A stretch of DNA of 64,000 bases from Diprion similis (GCF_021155765.1 NC_060114.1:8799501-8863500), one strand, 5' to 3'. Positions 36,601 through 48,232 are shown, counted from the stretch's first letter. Notes: a model not told the origin generated them from the letters alone. Numbers and translations: made by a program.

Positions 36601-38997
36601 ACATGCGCACCAATCAACACGAGGCCTCGAGTCATTTTCCTTGACTGACGATGACGTCACGAACTGGCAGATACGTGCGTAATAACAAATTTTCCAAATA
36701 TGTCTGCGACGACGTATTTTAGAAATTGCATAAGCGGTTTAAACAAAAAACACAAACTAGGACATACGTTATAGATAAATATGATGACCGCGTGAATTTG
36801 ATCAATGGACAAAAAAAGATCCGACCTTGGACAATATTTTTACACTGACATATATAGCTGCTTGTTCTAAAGGAGAAAATTATTTATTTAGTGGACATAT
36901 TTTTCATGTTTATGATAATTGAATAATTCTAATAATACATATATAGTTGACGAACTGAAGCGCGTTTCTACGGTGGTGGCAAAATTATTGTTGTGTTTAT
37001 ACAGTAATATTCGTCGAGCATCATATAAAGGAATAACATTGAGATATTCAACAAGGGAAATTATTATTATTGTTGTTCTTATTATTACTATTATTATTAT
37101 TATTATTATTATCGATTTTTGCAATTAGTTTTATAAACATTTTGCATCATTTATGATGCAAAAAATCTAGTTTAGCATCGAACAATAATTTATAATGTGT
37201 GTATTTGATACGCACAGCAATGACAATAATAATAATAATGATAACAATAATGATAAGCAAACGCCAGCCACCAATACGTATCACTATTGTAATAACAACT
37301 GTGATAACTGCACTGAATATATATTATCTTAAGCTAATTCAAATTGTATAATTATACCGTGTGATTTGTAATCGGATAAACCAAAAAACAGGAATGAAAT
37401 TAGAAATGATTGGTTTTGCTATTCATTGCGTTCTCTTTTAACGAGTCGACGATAGATTACTAATATAAGAAAATAGATAGCAATTCAATAGATTTAATAT
37501 TACATATTCACAGTGGTAATATACTTGATATCTTATTTGTCAAAAAATACGATATAACTACAATATATGATTACTATTTTCATAATGATTAAAGATTTAT
37601 CATTGAATGGACGCGATGAATGACGTCGTCGTGTCGACTGCTTCTTGTGTATTGGCATAGTGACCATAATTTTGAAGATATTGCGCCGATATCGAAGCGC
37701 GAAAAAATTCGTGCCAGCTGTGAGAGTTTTCTCAGTTACAACGAACCGATATGGAGGAGAATGTACCGTCGAAAATTATTTTACCAGCAGATAAGAGCCG
37801 GTTCCAGAACGCGCAAACTTTTAACATACTTTGCTGGTAGGTCGATAAATTCGCACGTCTGGAACCTACTGGAATATCATGTTTTTCCAAAAGAAGAAAA
37901 AAAAATGAAATGAGAATGAGAAGCAATTCGAAAATATAGCAAGGGTGAAAAAAAAACACTTGAGAAACATCAAATATTTGATATTTTACGTGTACAATTA
38001 TTTCGTTACAACGCGACACGCGTTAGAATTTTACCGTAGATTTTTTTTCATTTTCTTCTTGTACATCGTCATTTGATTTTAATTATTTATTTTTCACTAT
38101 CATTATATTTATCAAACAAAGGACACTTCTTGGGAGAATGCAACAGCAGCAGTAGCAGTATCGTAGCAAGCTTGCTACAATTTCATATAAGAATTTAAAT
38201 GTATGTATACAATAAGTGTATGTGTATATTATACATTTCTATTAAACACTCTCTTCTTTCAATTGAAAGCTGTTTTTTGTTACGTAAAAATGGATACCCA
38301 CATAGAGATCGAAGAAAGAGTGAGAGATTCAATGTGAAAATTCGTGAATTATTAACGCGATGATGCTGAGATCCTGTTCACTTGAAACATTCATTGACCA
38401 TTCAGTCTATTTCAAAATCGATATATTTACTTTTCCCCATCTCTGTGATCAGTCTTTGCCAATTTACTCATTCACTTAATCTACATGCTCTGTTTTCCGC
38501 TTTTCGTAAATTATATTTATTTATTCTTTCCGTTTAAGCCACCAAGCAGCAGTGAAGCGACAATGATATTAACAATAACAACAATAATAATAATAATCAT
38601 AGTTAAGTACAACGACAAATGCCATTGCGTCACTTTAACCTTTCTTCTTTTACGATTTCGTATTATATTATAGCAGAACGAATAGTACGAGTTATTTGTT
38701 AGGTGCATTTAGGTAATGTTATCACTGTTTGTAAAAAAAAATTATGCACGACGATGACAGACGTATTCTCGGTGCCAAAATACCGATATTCAAAAATTGG
38801 AATAAAGATAAAATAGGTAATAGATTAGAAACAGAAGATACACAGACGACTGTCCGGAAAATCGATGGAAAAGTAGTATTGATTATTTTCCTCAAGTACT
38901 GCGTATCTTGTTTAATCAAAGAAAAACTGAAACAAATTAGGAATACACAGGCGTTTCAGCACGGAGTTCCTATATCGTTCCAAATTGATCGACTGGT
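33660..38997. other. Intergenic region between the silk-like cluster and the TPD52-family gene
   Basis: About 5.3 kb without a supported coding exon. It contains ATT/AAT microsatellites (37063-37110, 37220-37255 and 38573-38600). It also has a perfect short hairpin (TTTTGCATCA, loop TTTA, TGATGCAAAA, at 37140-37163) and the 16-bp palindrome GTAGCAAGCTTGCTAC near 38163. Confidence 0.55.
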
Positions 38998-39003
38998 TTT
39001 ATT
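38998..39003 (-). terminator. Probable polyadenylation signal of the TPD52-family gene
   Basis: AATAAA on the minus strand lies about 250 bp beyond the stop codon at 39249. Confidence 0.45.
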
Positions 39004-39248
39004 TAATATTGTCTTAGGACGGTGTCTCTATTTCCTCCCTTTATGTCACCGCTAGAGTATGAATCCGAAGGGTATTAAATTATGTGGAGTAAAAATTAAG
39101 ACTGTTGGAGGCACGTGACGAGAATCAAATAAATGCGGAGAAAACGCGTGCGCAGGGCAAACAATAATAATAATTATAATGATAATAGTATTATTTGTAA
39201 TAATTAATGTAAACAGACGATGATAATAATAATAATATACGGTCGGCT

Positions 39249-42200
39249 CTAAGAAAGAGGCTTGTCCTCGGGGATGGTCGGGCTTGTTGCTATCGGTATG
39301 GCCGATGCTCGTCTCGTTGCTTCGGCCTCTCTTAATGCCTCGTCGAAACTCTGAGTTGAATTTGACCTCGACGGCACGACTTTGGTCTGCAATTCATTCG
39401 GCAATTAGAAGATGTGGAAAAGTTGAAAGAAATGGAAAAGGTACGGAAGCGTTGTGGAAAGTGGAAATGAACAGAATTTCGAAAAAATAACTAATACGTT
39501 AAGAGGACTCAGGAAGGGATTCACTTTTTTACTTCATACCGTTGAACTTTTTTAGACTTTCCGGGACAACTAACTAAGAATATAAGTAGACGAGTGAAAC
39601 GTTCAATTTCAGTCGATTATACCTTGACATTTTCGTAGGCAGAACCAACCCTCTCTTCGAGAGATCGGAAGCTCTCAGAATTACGCATTTGTCCTAATTT
39701 CATGGAAATGCCGCTACCAAAACCGCCCAAGATGCTGCTGGTTTTTTCTGCTGTAGTTTTTATCACCGATTCGGTTTTCTGGAATCTGTGGGAAAAATAA
39801 TATTTTCAAAACGGGTGCGACAGCGTGAAAAGTATTTTCCATTTCGGGGCTGCAATTTATCATTTTTTTTACAAACAGTAACTGACACTTGGCTCTCCTT
39901 GACGTTCCGAAGACCCTGGTTAACATCATCTGTTAATTCCTTCCAGGCCCCAATACCGAGCTTTCGCTTTAGTTCTTGGGAAACTTTGACTTTGCTCGCC
40001 AAAACGTGCCTCAACGTCTGTATCTCCTCTTCAACCTTTGCGCAGAAAAAAACACGCACAAAAATTAGGATCATGATAGAAGAAAAGGGATACTTAAAAT
40101 AGCTATTTATGTGGCATTCCCGTAAACCGCCTGTTTTTTTTGGCAAGGATAAAGATTTCAAGACGAGCTGAAGGCGAGCCGGAAGCTAGTACTGAAATTA
40201 TCCGAGCCAAAAAACAGTTTACGGGCATGCCACATACAATATTTTTTACGGTATGGGCATTGAAAAGCAAAACAAAGAGTGAGGTTATGTCGCGATCTGT
40301 TCGACGAAGCTACTTTATTCGGCAGTTTGGGATGCGCACTTCGAACTGCGCATCAAAACTGCGAAATAAAGACTTTATTCCGCAACTTTGTTCGCTGCCG
40401 TATAAAGCGTCACTTTACGGAACGAAAACTGCCACAAAAAGTGGACTTTTCAATGTCCATGCGGTAAAAAAAATATTTTAGTCATCGTGACGGATCATTT
40501 TTCAGCAGCTTGCCTTTGCCAACTCGGCGGCCCATTCGTCTCTTCGTTGCTCCCCTTCCTCGAGGATTCCTCTTGCTACAAAGTCATCCGTAGGAGAGGC
40601 CAGAGGGTCTACCGGATGGGGGGAAGCTTCTTCTCCTGGAAAAGAAGAAATAATGAATGACCACACGAATCGAAATCTGTCATTCACGAAATAGGTCAGA
40701 AAAGAAAATCAAATTAAGTACATACAAGTGAGTTAAATAGGTTTCTTTAGCTATAATACGTATATTTCAATTAGCGAAAAAAAAATACATGATATTAGTA
40801 CATAAAACTCAACAGACAACATATGCATATCAGTGCAGTCTCTTTTTAGTTAACATAATGTTGAATTTCTTTCCCATTTTGTACGGTTTCCGTAAAGTTA
40901 GTCTTCAAAGTTTCCCGCTCTTGCCTACGATTCGCTACTGTCGTGTTTCGTCATCGCAGAATTGCAGTCGCAGTGTGTACTATTCTCGCAAGGTAAACTA
41001 CCTACTCTTTTCTCTTGAGCAGCTGAAATTTATTACAATCCTAAAAAGTTTTGCTCAACTTTTGTTCTAACAATAATTTGAGAGAAGAAAACAAGAAATA
41101 TTGAGTACCTTTCACAATTTCAAGAAACTTTTTGTAGTTTTGACTACTACTGATTTTCGCCAGATACGGTTTCGAAAGATCCTGAAATATAACCCTGACG
41201 GATCTCTTTTTCTTGCCCATACCAACGCTGTTGACATTACTTTTATTATTATTTTTATTAACGTTTAAAAATTTTTTATCATTCTTATTAATTGGGTCTG
41301 ATTCCGCGTCAGCATTCGTTTGCGGTATATCTCGTTGCTGCATAGGATTATTAAAATCAGTCTCAACCGATATGCAGTACATGGAATCGTCGACAACGAT
41401 TTCCTCTATGTCACCGCTCGATCCGCGCCAGCAGTGAACCACGATTTCGTCGCTATCGCTGAGCTCATCAATGTCGTCGAAGCTTGGTGTATTAGCGGCT
41501 ATGTCACGATTGTAATAAACGTCCTCCTCGTATTCGAGCGATTCGAAATCGTGATGCTCGTCATTGTCCCCGTTGTTGAGTTCTTCAACACTCCCGCTCT
41601 TCGGTTGACCATGTGGCAAGACTGTCGCAGAATTTTCAACATCTCTAATTCCAGCATCCGCCATCCGCGGCGCTTCCTGAGCCGTGGGTTCGGAAATTGA
41701 TGGAAAATTACAGCCGCTAACAGTTCCGTTCAGACTTTTCTTCTTGTCACCCTCGATCTGTTTCTTTTTTTTCTCATCACCGTTTTTGTCCGACATTATT
41801 TTGCAGTCATTCAGCAATACATATGTGTAATAATATTTACGTATACAATATCCTGTTAATATATTTTATGCACACAGACTCGTTTCGAAACAATATACAC
41901 ATCACGATCGTTTTTCAAATATTTCATATTCCGGCCTGAGAACGATGGACCACATTTTTTCAGGTACTAAAATGATGTACAATGGTGTTAGAAAGCTAAT
42001 CTATACAATTTGTTTTTTATCTTCTTAGTAATGATGAAATACACGTTTCACAGATAAAAGTAATACTCGTATGTACACATGAAATATAACTCGTCACTCA
42101 ACACACTCTTAAGTAGAAGAGTTAAAAAGAAGAGAATCGACTATTTAAAAGAACCATTCAAGGCTCGTGTATTATACACGTCAGTTTGTGTAGGGACATG

Positions 42201-45191
42201 TTTTTTATAAAACAAAAAATTTATGCAATAACGATAACGGCACAGCTGTTTGTTTCACAGATGAAAGATGCGTGATGGATGCGCATCGACGAATCCCTTG
42301 CAGGCTGCTGGTAGAATCGCGAACGGACGGACGTTTAAGCCAAAATGGTGGCTCATTTCAATATGTAACAATAACATTAATAATAAAAATAATAATTTTA
42401 GTACGGGAGAAAAAAGCACGAGGCAAGATATGACGCCGAAGTCGAGGATCAGCGCACCGCGAAGAGAATGGCGAACCATCGAGTCACTTCTACTCGGCCA
42501 ACTATATCATTAAATTCCGGACAGCATAAGCAGCAGTCGGCAGCAGGGAGAGAGTTGGAGCCAGAGTCGCAACAAGAGCCAGAGCCAGAGCTAGAGCCGG
42601 AGCCAGAGCCACGTAACCGTGAACACGTAAATGTATACGTCTAATGCTCTCTCGTGAGGTATAACCGGGTGTATACTAACCTCACCTATCAAAGAGCAGC
42701 GCTTTTCTTTTTCTGCCGAAGAGGAAGCAAGAAGAAAGAAAGGGAGAAGGAACTAGAGGTTCGTTTAGGTTCGGTAAGGCCCCACGATATGCAGCAGGTC
42801 CCACCGAGAAACTGCGACGAGTCGACTTTCCCCCACCCCTTTTTTCTCCTTCACCTTGTACTTTGAGAGTGCGAGGATAGAAGAGAAGGAAAAACGATGA
42901 AAGATGGTAAAACTGGTAAAAGACTGTTTAAAACGAATTCACAATATCTGTTGTACACTTCAAAGTATTTACATCAATCATTACACTCAAATTCAAAATA
43001 GAATGCAAATTCAAAATTTTTCTCATCTTTAAAAACATGACAATTAAACAGTGATTTCGAAAAATAAGATACAAGAAAATTATACCTTACGAAAAATATG
43101 GAAAGTGGAGTTGAATCAATTTCACGCTGTCCAAGACTTTCGCGATTCGCTTCTTGCATAGCAGCAAAAATTATGCAACACCTACAATTCGTGAAATCGG
43201 AATTGCCATTGCACGTACTTATGAATGTGAATATTAAATCAAATCTGGCACACTGAAGTCTTAGTTGCTAGGCAGGATAGTTGGTTGACTACAATGTAGA
43301 TCACGAATTTCTCGGTTCACTCCCTCAATTTACAGAGAGAATTGATATTCCACTTCCTTATTTCTTTGCATACTACAAGTTTTTTTAAAGATTTTTCTTC
43401 GATGCTTGAGGCGCGAAAGAAGAAGGTTTCTGCGGTCAGTTACACGATCTCTGTATAACGGTATAACTTCGTAGATATAGCACCCGAGAAAGGAGATCGA
43501 GGGATATATATATATATATATATATACTTTTCTTCACACCAGACTACTATACTTCATGCGATTTTAATCTTTCTCTTGTGAATCTAGTACATGTATCAAG
43601 GAGAATCGATACTCGAATAAATTCAGAATTTCCAAAACAAAACAGAGCTACAAATCTTCACAAATGCGTGCAAATTTTTTTTCATCTTTTTCCCACAGAA
43701 AGTAACAAATATTCCGATTATTTATCTCTATTAAGTTTATCACGATTTAGAATATGCATTTCACGATAGTATAAATTTAACGTATCGCATCATTTCAATC
43801 ATATTTGCATCAAAAGATGGGAAGTTAGACGCGAGACAGCACCTTGAATGCATGTTGATGAATGTACATGAGTGCACAGGAATTGCCTGTACTAAGGAGC
43901 AAACAAGGTCAATGGTATTCTTAGTCATACGTGATAACCTGACTCTGCTGATTGTGAGTATGGAGTAGACCGTAAATCATTGTCAGCAGAAGCAAGCAGC
44001 GGGAAGGCAGGGACAAGTAACAAGAATCCAGCAACTACTGAAGCAGAAAATACTGAATTTCCTTTCGCACGCGAATATAATAAGCAAGTATTACATGTGC
44101 ATGTGTGTAAGCATCTATAGGGTAGAGGAATTACGGCTGGATGGAGAAAGGTGGACTTGGATACTTGAAAATTACGGACTGGAAAGAATTTTAGCTGTAA
44201 CATTGTCCGAAAAGCACTGCTCTAGATTTCTTCATTATTGACCGATTCATGTTGTTTTTCTTGACCAACTGCGCTATTCGTTTCGTCTGGTTTTTCGTGA
44301 GACATTGTTTCTTCTGTTTTCTATTTTTTTTTTTCTATTTGGGGAAGTTCCGATTCGCGAATATCGATCACTCGCCGTCAATCTTCAAATGACATTTATG
44401 TAAGGTCTTATATTGCGTGATAATTACAATACAACGATCGATTTCTGTTTTCCTTTAGTCATTTTCCAAGCGGCCCGTACGCCTACGTATAAAAATAATC
44501 GACTGAATTGCTGTTCCTTAAACAAATGCATTTCAAAAAGCTTCCTCGGGTGGCGATAAGATGCACAGTAAGCCTGTAAAACAAATCAATTTACGAAAAA
44601 CGAAATAGATTGTAAAGGTACGTGAAAAATTTACCGAATAGAACAACAACTGTAATAACAAAGATGCAAAGAATGGAAATCACCGCTAAAAACCAAGGCA
44701 GACGTAGAAGCAAGGAAGTGCAACGCGGCGCAGCGGGTGAAAGTAAAAATGAAAACAACAACGATTGCTGCCGCTGCTCTCCGTCGTCGCGAAATGGTCG
44801 CCTGCTATCGACGCAGTGAAATTCTCGTCAAAAGAAATGATTTTATAGGTTATAATCGTCGACACGATACTCGTGCACATATCGGCGACGCCTGTATCTC
44901 CATAAATGATGATTATGCGTGGGTACATCGGCAAGTAGATTGAGTTGTTAGCGGTAATAAAACCCAGGGTTATTAAACTGCAAAACGCCCTGTTAATCAG
45001 TCATTTTGCTGCACCGATGCCATGGAGAAACCCAGTCTCGATGTAATCAAAATACGCAAACTTATAATATGACGCGTTCCGATGGCAAGCTGTCAACGAT
45101 AATCGCCGGGGGAATATTGGAAGAGTAAATGTACCTAAAACTAGAAACAAGCAATCAGTGCCACTCACTCACCTGTGGGTACGGCGCTCAT
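39249..45191 (-). CDS. Tumor protein D52 (TPD52)-family protein
   Basis: Shared coding exons on the minus strand are 40635-40514, 40035-39887, 39785-39623 and 39386-39249. They join in frame across the conserved TPD52 core: ELAK|VEEEIQTLRHVLASK, a coiled coil, then LKRKLGIGAWKELTDDVNQG, KESQVFQKTESV, a Gly/Ser linker (ILGGFGSGISMKLG) and NSESFRSLEERVGSAYENVK, close to the family's NSPTFKSFEE motif. The short isoform from the first exon at 45191-45173 gives 196 aa, the usual family length. Family members are small cytoplasmic coiled-coil proteins that homo- and hetero-dimerise and act in vesicle trafficking; insects usually have one. The first shared exon ends in AAG|GCAAGC, a GC donor, with acceptor CAAAG. 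Two further candidate first exons, at 44305-44266 and 41796-41109, also end in phase 1 and join to the same exon. The family call is firm; isoform use is inferred. Confidence 0.9.
40108..40236. repeat. Foldback element (about 129 bp inverted repeat)
   Basis: The left arm TATGTGGCATTCCCGTAAAC pairs with the right arm's reverse complement TATGTGGCATGCCCGTAAAC. Pairing continues inward through TGTTTTTT, TTGGC and GGATAA..TTTCA, leaving a loop of roughly 30 bp. It may be a MITE; I see no clear target-site duplication. Confidence 0.75.
40238..40477. repeat. Second foldback element with an internal hairpin (about 240 bp)
   Basis: Terminal arms AATATTTTTTACGGTATGGG at 40238 and the matching right arm (40446-40477) are inverted repeats of about 30 bp with few mismatches. 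Inside, 40314-40338 and 40347-40370 form a further stem of about 24 bp around the loop CTTCGAAC. It directly abuts the preceding foldback and ends about 36 bp from the exon at 40514. Confidence 0.75.
41109..41796 (-). CDS. Long alternative N-terminal exon of the TPD52-family gene
   Basis: An open frame from ATG at 41796 (MSDKNGDEKKKKQIEGDKKK) runs 229 codons to AAAG|GTACTC at 41109, a good donor in phase 1. Joined to the exon at 40635 it reads EIVKGEEASPHPV, giving a 419-aa isoform. The encoded N-terminus is highly charged, with acidic stretches (LEYEEDVYYN, DDIDELSDSDEIVV) and a basic Asn/Lys part (KKKRSVRVIFQD). It has no domain I recognise and is probably disordered. The length of the open frame and the matching phase argue that it is real. 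The frame continues upstream of the ATG only through a TTG. It could instead belong to a separate gene that stops in the intron after the donor. Confidence 0.65.
42552..42614. repeat. GAGCCA hexamer microsatellite
   Basis: GAGCCAGAGCCAGAG-type hexamers repeat imperfectly about eight times upstream of the long alternative first exon of the TPD52-family gene. I find no supported coding frame across them. Confidence 0.7.
43504..43527. repeat. AT dinucleotide microsatellite
   Basis: A run of about 12 AT dinucleotides within the presumed first intron of the TPD52-family gene. Confidence 0.85.
44266..44305 (-). CDS. Candidate alternative first exon of the TPD52-family gene
   Basis: ATG at 44305 opens MSHEKPDETNSAV and reaches a possible donor G|GTCAAG in phase 1, which would join to the exon at 40635 as AVGEEASP (203-aa isoform). 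The donor is moderate. If unspliced, the frame stops after 27 codons. Confidence 0.35.
45173..45191 (-). CDS. Short first coding exon of the TPD52-family gene
   Basis: ATG at 45191 encodes MSAVPT and ends at a strong donor, ACAG|GTGAGTGAG, in phase 1. It joins to the exon at 40635 as MSAVPTGEEASPHPV. The resulting 196-aa protein matches the usual length of the family, and this is my preferred canonical start. Confidence 0.6.
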
Positions 45192-45688
45192 TATTTTTCC
45201 TAGCTATGGAAAACAGCCGCGAGTCACGAGTACACAACGATACGTACTCAATCAAATACTTCTCGGTCACTCGGTGTGTGCGAACAACACCGAAGTTCGT
45301 TAATCTCCAAATTTTTTCCACCAATTTACTACCGGAATCTCCTACGCAGGATGAAATGGACCCAGATCTCAGTTGAAATCACACAGCCGACGTGACGTGT
45401 TCGCCCTCCTCCCTTCTCTGTCGCCGATCTTTGTCGCTCTTCAATTCTCGCTCCTCGCTCCGCACGGATCAATGCCTTCTGAATCCCTCGACTCGTTCCA
45501 AACCAAAACCGATGCGCTACCTGGCGAAAACTTTTCGAAGCAGCGAACCCGAACGAAAACGGAAACGGAAACAGAGATTCGAAGCGCTTCGCGCCATTCC
45601 CCAGATTTTTGGCGGGCTTATTACAGCTTTCTTTGTTTCTTCTTTCTCGAATTTCTGCAGATAGGTAAGCTGCAAGCTAAGTATCTTT

Positions 45689-45717
45689 TTGTATACTGGT
45701 ATAAAACCAGTATACAA
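45689..45717. repeat. Perfect 12-bp hairpin
   Basis: TTGTATACTGGT is followed by the loop ATAAA and then ACCAGTATACAA. It lies just beyond the polyadenylation signal of the CFAP20-domain gene, between that gene and the TPD52-family promoter region. Confidence 0.8.
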
Positions 45718-45762
45718 GAAGAATTCAATTCAGAAGTCGAGAGGGAAGTGTATAAAAATGAA

Positions 45763-45768
45763 TTTATT
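45763..45768 (-). terminator. Probable polyadenylation signal of the CFAP20-domain gene
   Basis: AATAAA on the minus strand lies about 190 bp after the stop codon at 45959. Confidence 0.55.
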
Positions 45769-45958
45769 TATCAGCCTCATCGCACACACAACTGTTTTCA
45801 ACGAAAACAAGAGAAGATCGAAATACATACAGAGGGTCAAAGGGTTATTCACTCGAGAATCGTCGGTGATTACCTACGCTAATCGCTGATGCCCGGCGAT
45901 TTCCGATCGATGTCTCCAGAGAATAAGCCCCCCTCGAAATAGCTGCGAATATAAAAAA

Positions 45959-47116
45959 TCAGCCTCCTTCCGTCACGGCAATTTCGACCATTTCCTCGGT
46001 CGCTGGCTGAGCTTCCTCCTCCTCGGGAGCTTCCGCCGGTTCTTCCTCCTCCAGGCCCCGTTCCTGATCATCAACAGCGTTTCGTTGCTCCTTCTCGGCG
46101 TCGTCTTCGACGGTATCTTTGATCGTGATGCCGACACTTTTCCGACTGCTTTCGGATTTTAGTACCGAGCTCGATTTTCGCGGAGCGAATTCGGAATTGT
46201 GCTTCGGCGATTCCTCCGCCTTTTCCTCGACTTCTTTGCTTTCCTCTACAGCAGCTGTAAAGGCTGGAGGTTCGTCTGGGAGCCGTTCGCCTTGATCACC
46301 TGCAGCATTTACCTGCTTCACCAGACTCGAACGCTGCACAGGCTTGCTCTTGCTTTCTCTGATGAACTTTCGACGGACTGGTAGAAACAGTTTAAACTCC
46401 TCAGGCATCTCATCCTCGGAATACAATCTGCCGGTCGTAACTCCCTAGTAAAACGAGCTTATGAATTTTAAGACGATTACCTTACCTGTCGGCGTAGTAG
46501 ATCCTCCTTATCCTGCAGTTGGCGTGTATCTGCATCCTGGTCGTCTCGACATAGTTGCTGCCGTAGGCACGCCTGGTGAAGTCTGCGAGATTGAACTGCA
46601 CCTGATTCCACCCACCCGAGAGCCCGATGGGCATTGTCGTGCAGAACGGCCTGACCCTTGTCGTGCTTTGAAAATTGCTCACTCGAAACCGTCTGTGCAT
46701 GTCCTTATCATCGAGGATCTGAGGTAGAAACAAACATGGATTAGGGGTCGTGATTCTTAGTTACGTGCTCTTCTCTCACCGTTATTTCAAATGTGAAATA
46801 CTTCTTCATATTCTTGATGATCATTATCAAAAATGGCAGCTTTATCCCCAGAACTTTCTTCGGGTCTTGAGGACAGGAGATAAAGGTCGTTGCCACATTG
46901 GTCCCCGCTATTTCCAGGACTAAAGACTTCACTTCGTCATCCGTTATGCGTTTTATGTACCCGTTTTTCACCTGCGATCACAATTCAACTCTGTTAGTCT
47001 TCTGCCTTCTTTTTAAATCGCAAACCCTTAACTTGTTTGTCCCAAATGGCAAGTGGAGTCGCTCCGCAGCTGTAAAGTATGGACAAGAATCCGTGCTGGT
47101 ATGCGTTGCGGAACAT
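45959..47116 (-). CDS. CFAP20 (Bug22)-domain protein with a long acidic C-terminal extension (four exons, 325 aa)
   Basis: Coding exons on the minus strand are 47116-47033, 46971-46780, 46718-46486 and 46427-45959. Exon 1 starts [18 protein letters not shown], the family's conserved N-terminus. Exon 2 gives [12 protein letters not shown] and [20 protein letters not shown], and exon 3 gives [30 protein letters not shown] and [13 protein letters not shown], all family signatures. Exon 4 opens [17 protein letters not shown], where CFAP20 normally ends at about 190 residues. Here about 130 more residues follow, basic first ([12 protein letters not shown]) and then strongly Glu-rich ([18 protein letters not shown]). 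CFAP20 is an inner-junction protein of axonemal doublet microtubules. Several otherwise near-invariant positions are changed, so I infer a diverged paralogue rather than the strict Bug22 orthologue, perhaps sperm-specific. Confidence 0.9.
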
Positions 47117-47402
47117 TTTGAACTGTCTGTAACGCACACTATATTTTTACCTTCTCTTCATTGCACCAAGCTTATATGACCGATGATGAAACTGTCATTC
47201 TTTCTGACATGTCACTGGCAGAATGTCAGATTTGCACTATCAGCTAGCAGTGATGCTATTGTCACTGTTTCTTTTGTTAGGCTAAATAAATGCTCAAAAT
47301 CAGAGCTGGCGCTGACTGTTAGTGTAAATAATAAGGAGAAAACACACTGCAGCCAAGAATTTTAATGCAATCAAGAATAAACACGCATCTTCAACATTCT
47401 AC

Positions 47403-47408
47403 TTTATT
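47403..47408 (-). terminator. Probable polyadenylation signal of the 232-aa gene
   Basis: AATAAA on the minus strand lies about 50 bp after the stop codon at 47458. The next gene downstream starts at 47116, so spacing here is tight. Confidence 0.65.
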
Positions 47409-47457
47409 TGTTCGTCTATGCGTCCTACAATTTTTAAAACCTTTATCATTCACTGGC

Positions 47458-48232
47458 TTATCGTTCAACAAGCATTCTATCGAGACGAAGTCTCTCATTG
47501 GCAGTTGCAAAGTCTGGAACTTTGACCGCGGAAGGAGGAAATCCGACAGTGAAAATTCTGTCAATGCGAACTCCATCCAGAGCGAGACTTTGGGTCATCG
47601 TTATGTTCTGTATCTCCCTGTTCAGCTGGCGATTCATCTTTAGTTTGTTCTTATGGAAGCGTTGACGGCACACAACATTGCTGAAAAAAAAAAACTGTGT
47701 GATAAGAATTTGCTGTCTTCCAACAATCCCTGAATACAAGGTGACTTGGTACTCACTATGGGTAGTTCAGCAGACCAGTATAGCTTGGATGCACACTGAC
47801 GTCACTTCTGAACAGCTCCGGGTACTTCCTCATAAATTTTGTCGGCCGCATTTTCAATCCCATTGGCATTCTGCCCCCAAATTCGTCTATGTAGATCGTT
47901 TTTGTTCTAAGCTCAACTCCCCCATCTTCTTCAGCTGTGCTCGATCTTGCATCTAGCTCCACCCCTGACAAAGACGTTTGCGTCGGCTTTGGTGCCCCGG
48001 TTTGAAAGCTCGACGCAGATTTGTCCGTCACTACTATGCTCACAGACTTGTGGATTGATTCGGGAGTTCGCGATCCGCTCAAAATCTGACCGGACTCTGC
48101 TCTACTCTGTCGAAGGCTGCTCATAGTCTTCAATATCGACGACGCAGCTTTCAGACTCACTCTCGCCGCACTCAATCCTTGCTTTCTAGCGCTTAGGATG
48201 CTCGCACTCTTGTGAACGACTGTGTCTGACAT
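47458..48232 (-). CDS. Uncharacterised basic protein (two exons, 232 aa)
   Basis: Coding exons on the minus strand are 48232-47757 and 47680-47458. The donor ATA|GTGAGT and an acceptor after a long pyrimidine run join in phase 2, reading LLNYPYNVVCRQRF. I do not recognise the family. The first two-thirds are Ser/Thr/Ala-rich and probably disordered (MSDTVVHKSASILSARKQG). The rest is more conserved-looking, with KTIYIDEFGGRMPMGLKMRP, FMRKYPELFRSD and an Arg/Lys/Asn-rich helix-prone part (NKLKMNRQLNREIQN). There is no signal peptide and no membrane segment. It lies 342 bp upstream of the CFAP20-domain gene on the same strand, so a role in cilia or sperm is a guess from proximity only. An upstream frame extends past the chosen ATG; I chose MSDTVV because it is the first ATG of convincing coding character. 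Confidence 0.7.

Larger units (their letters stand above)
40036..40513 (-). other. GC-AG intron of the TPD52-family gene, largely filled by foldback sequence
   Basis: The donor is AAG|GCAAGC and the acceptor CGCAAAG|GTT. No GT donor near the junction preserves the conserved ELAKVEEEIQ reading. Almost all of the 478 bp is taken up by inverted repeats, at 40108-40236 and 40238-40477. Confidence 0.75.

Noticed and set aside
45373-45882. 169-codon plus-strand frame between the TPD52-family and CFAP20-like genes
   Set aside because: The composition looks random. It covers the promoter side of one minus-strand gene and the 3' UTR of another, and shows no domain or splice support.
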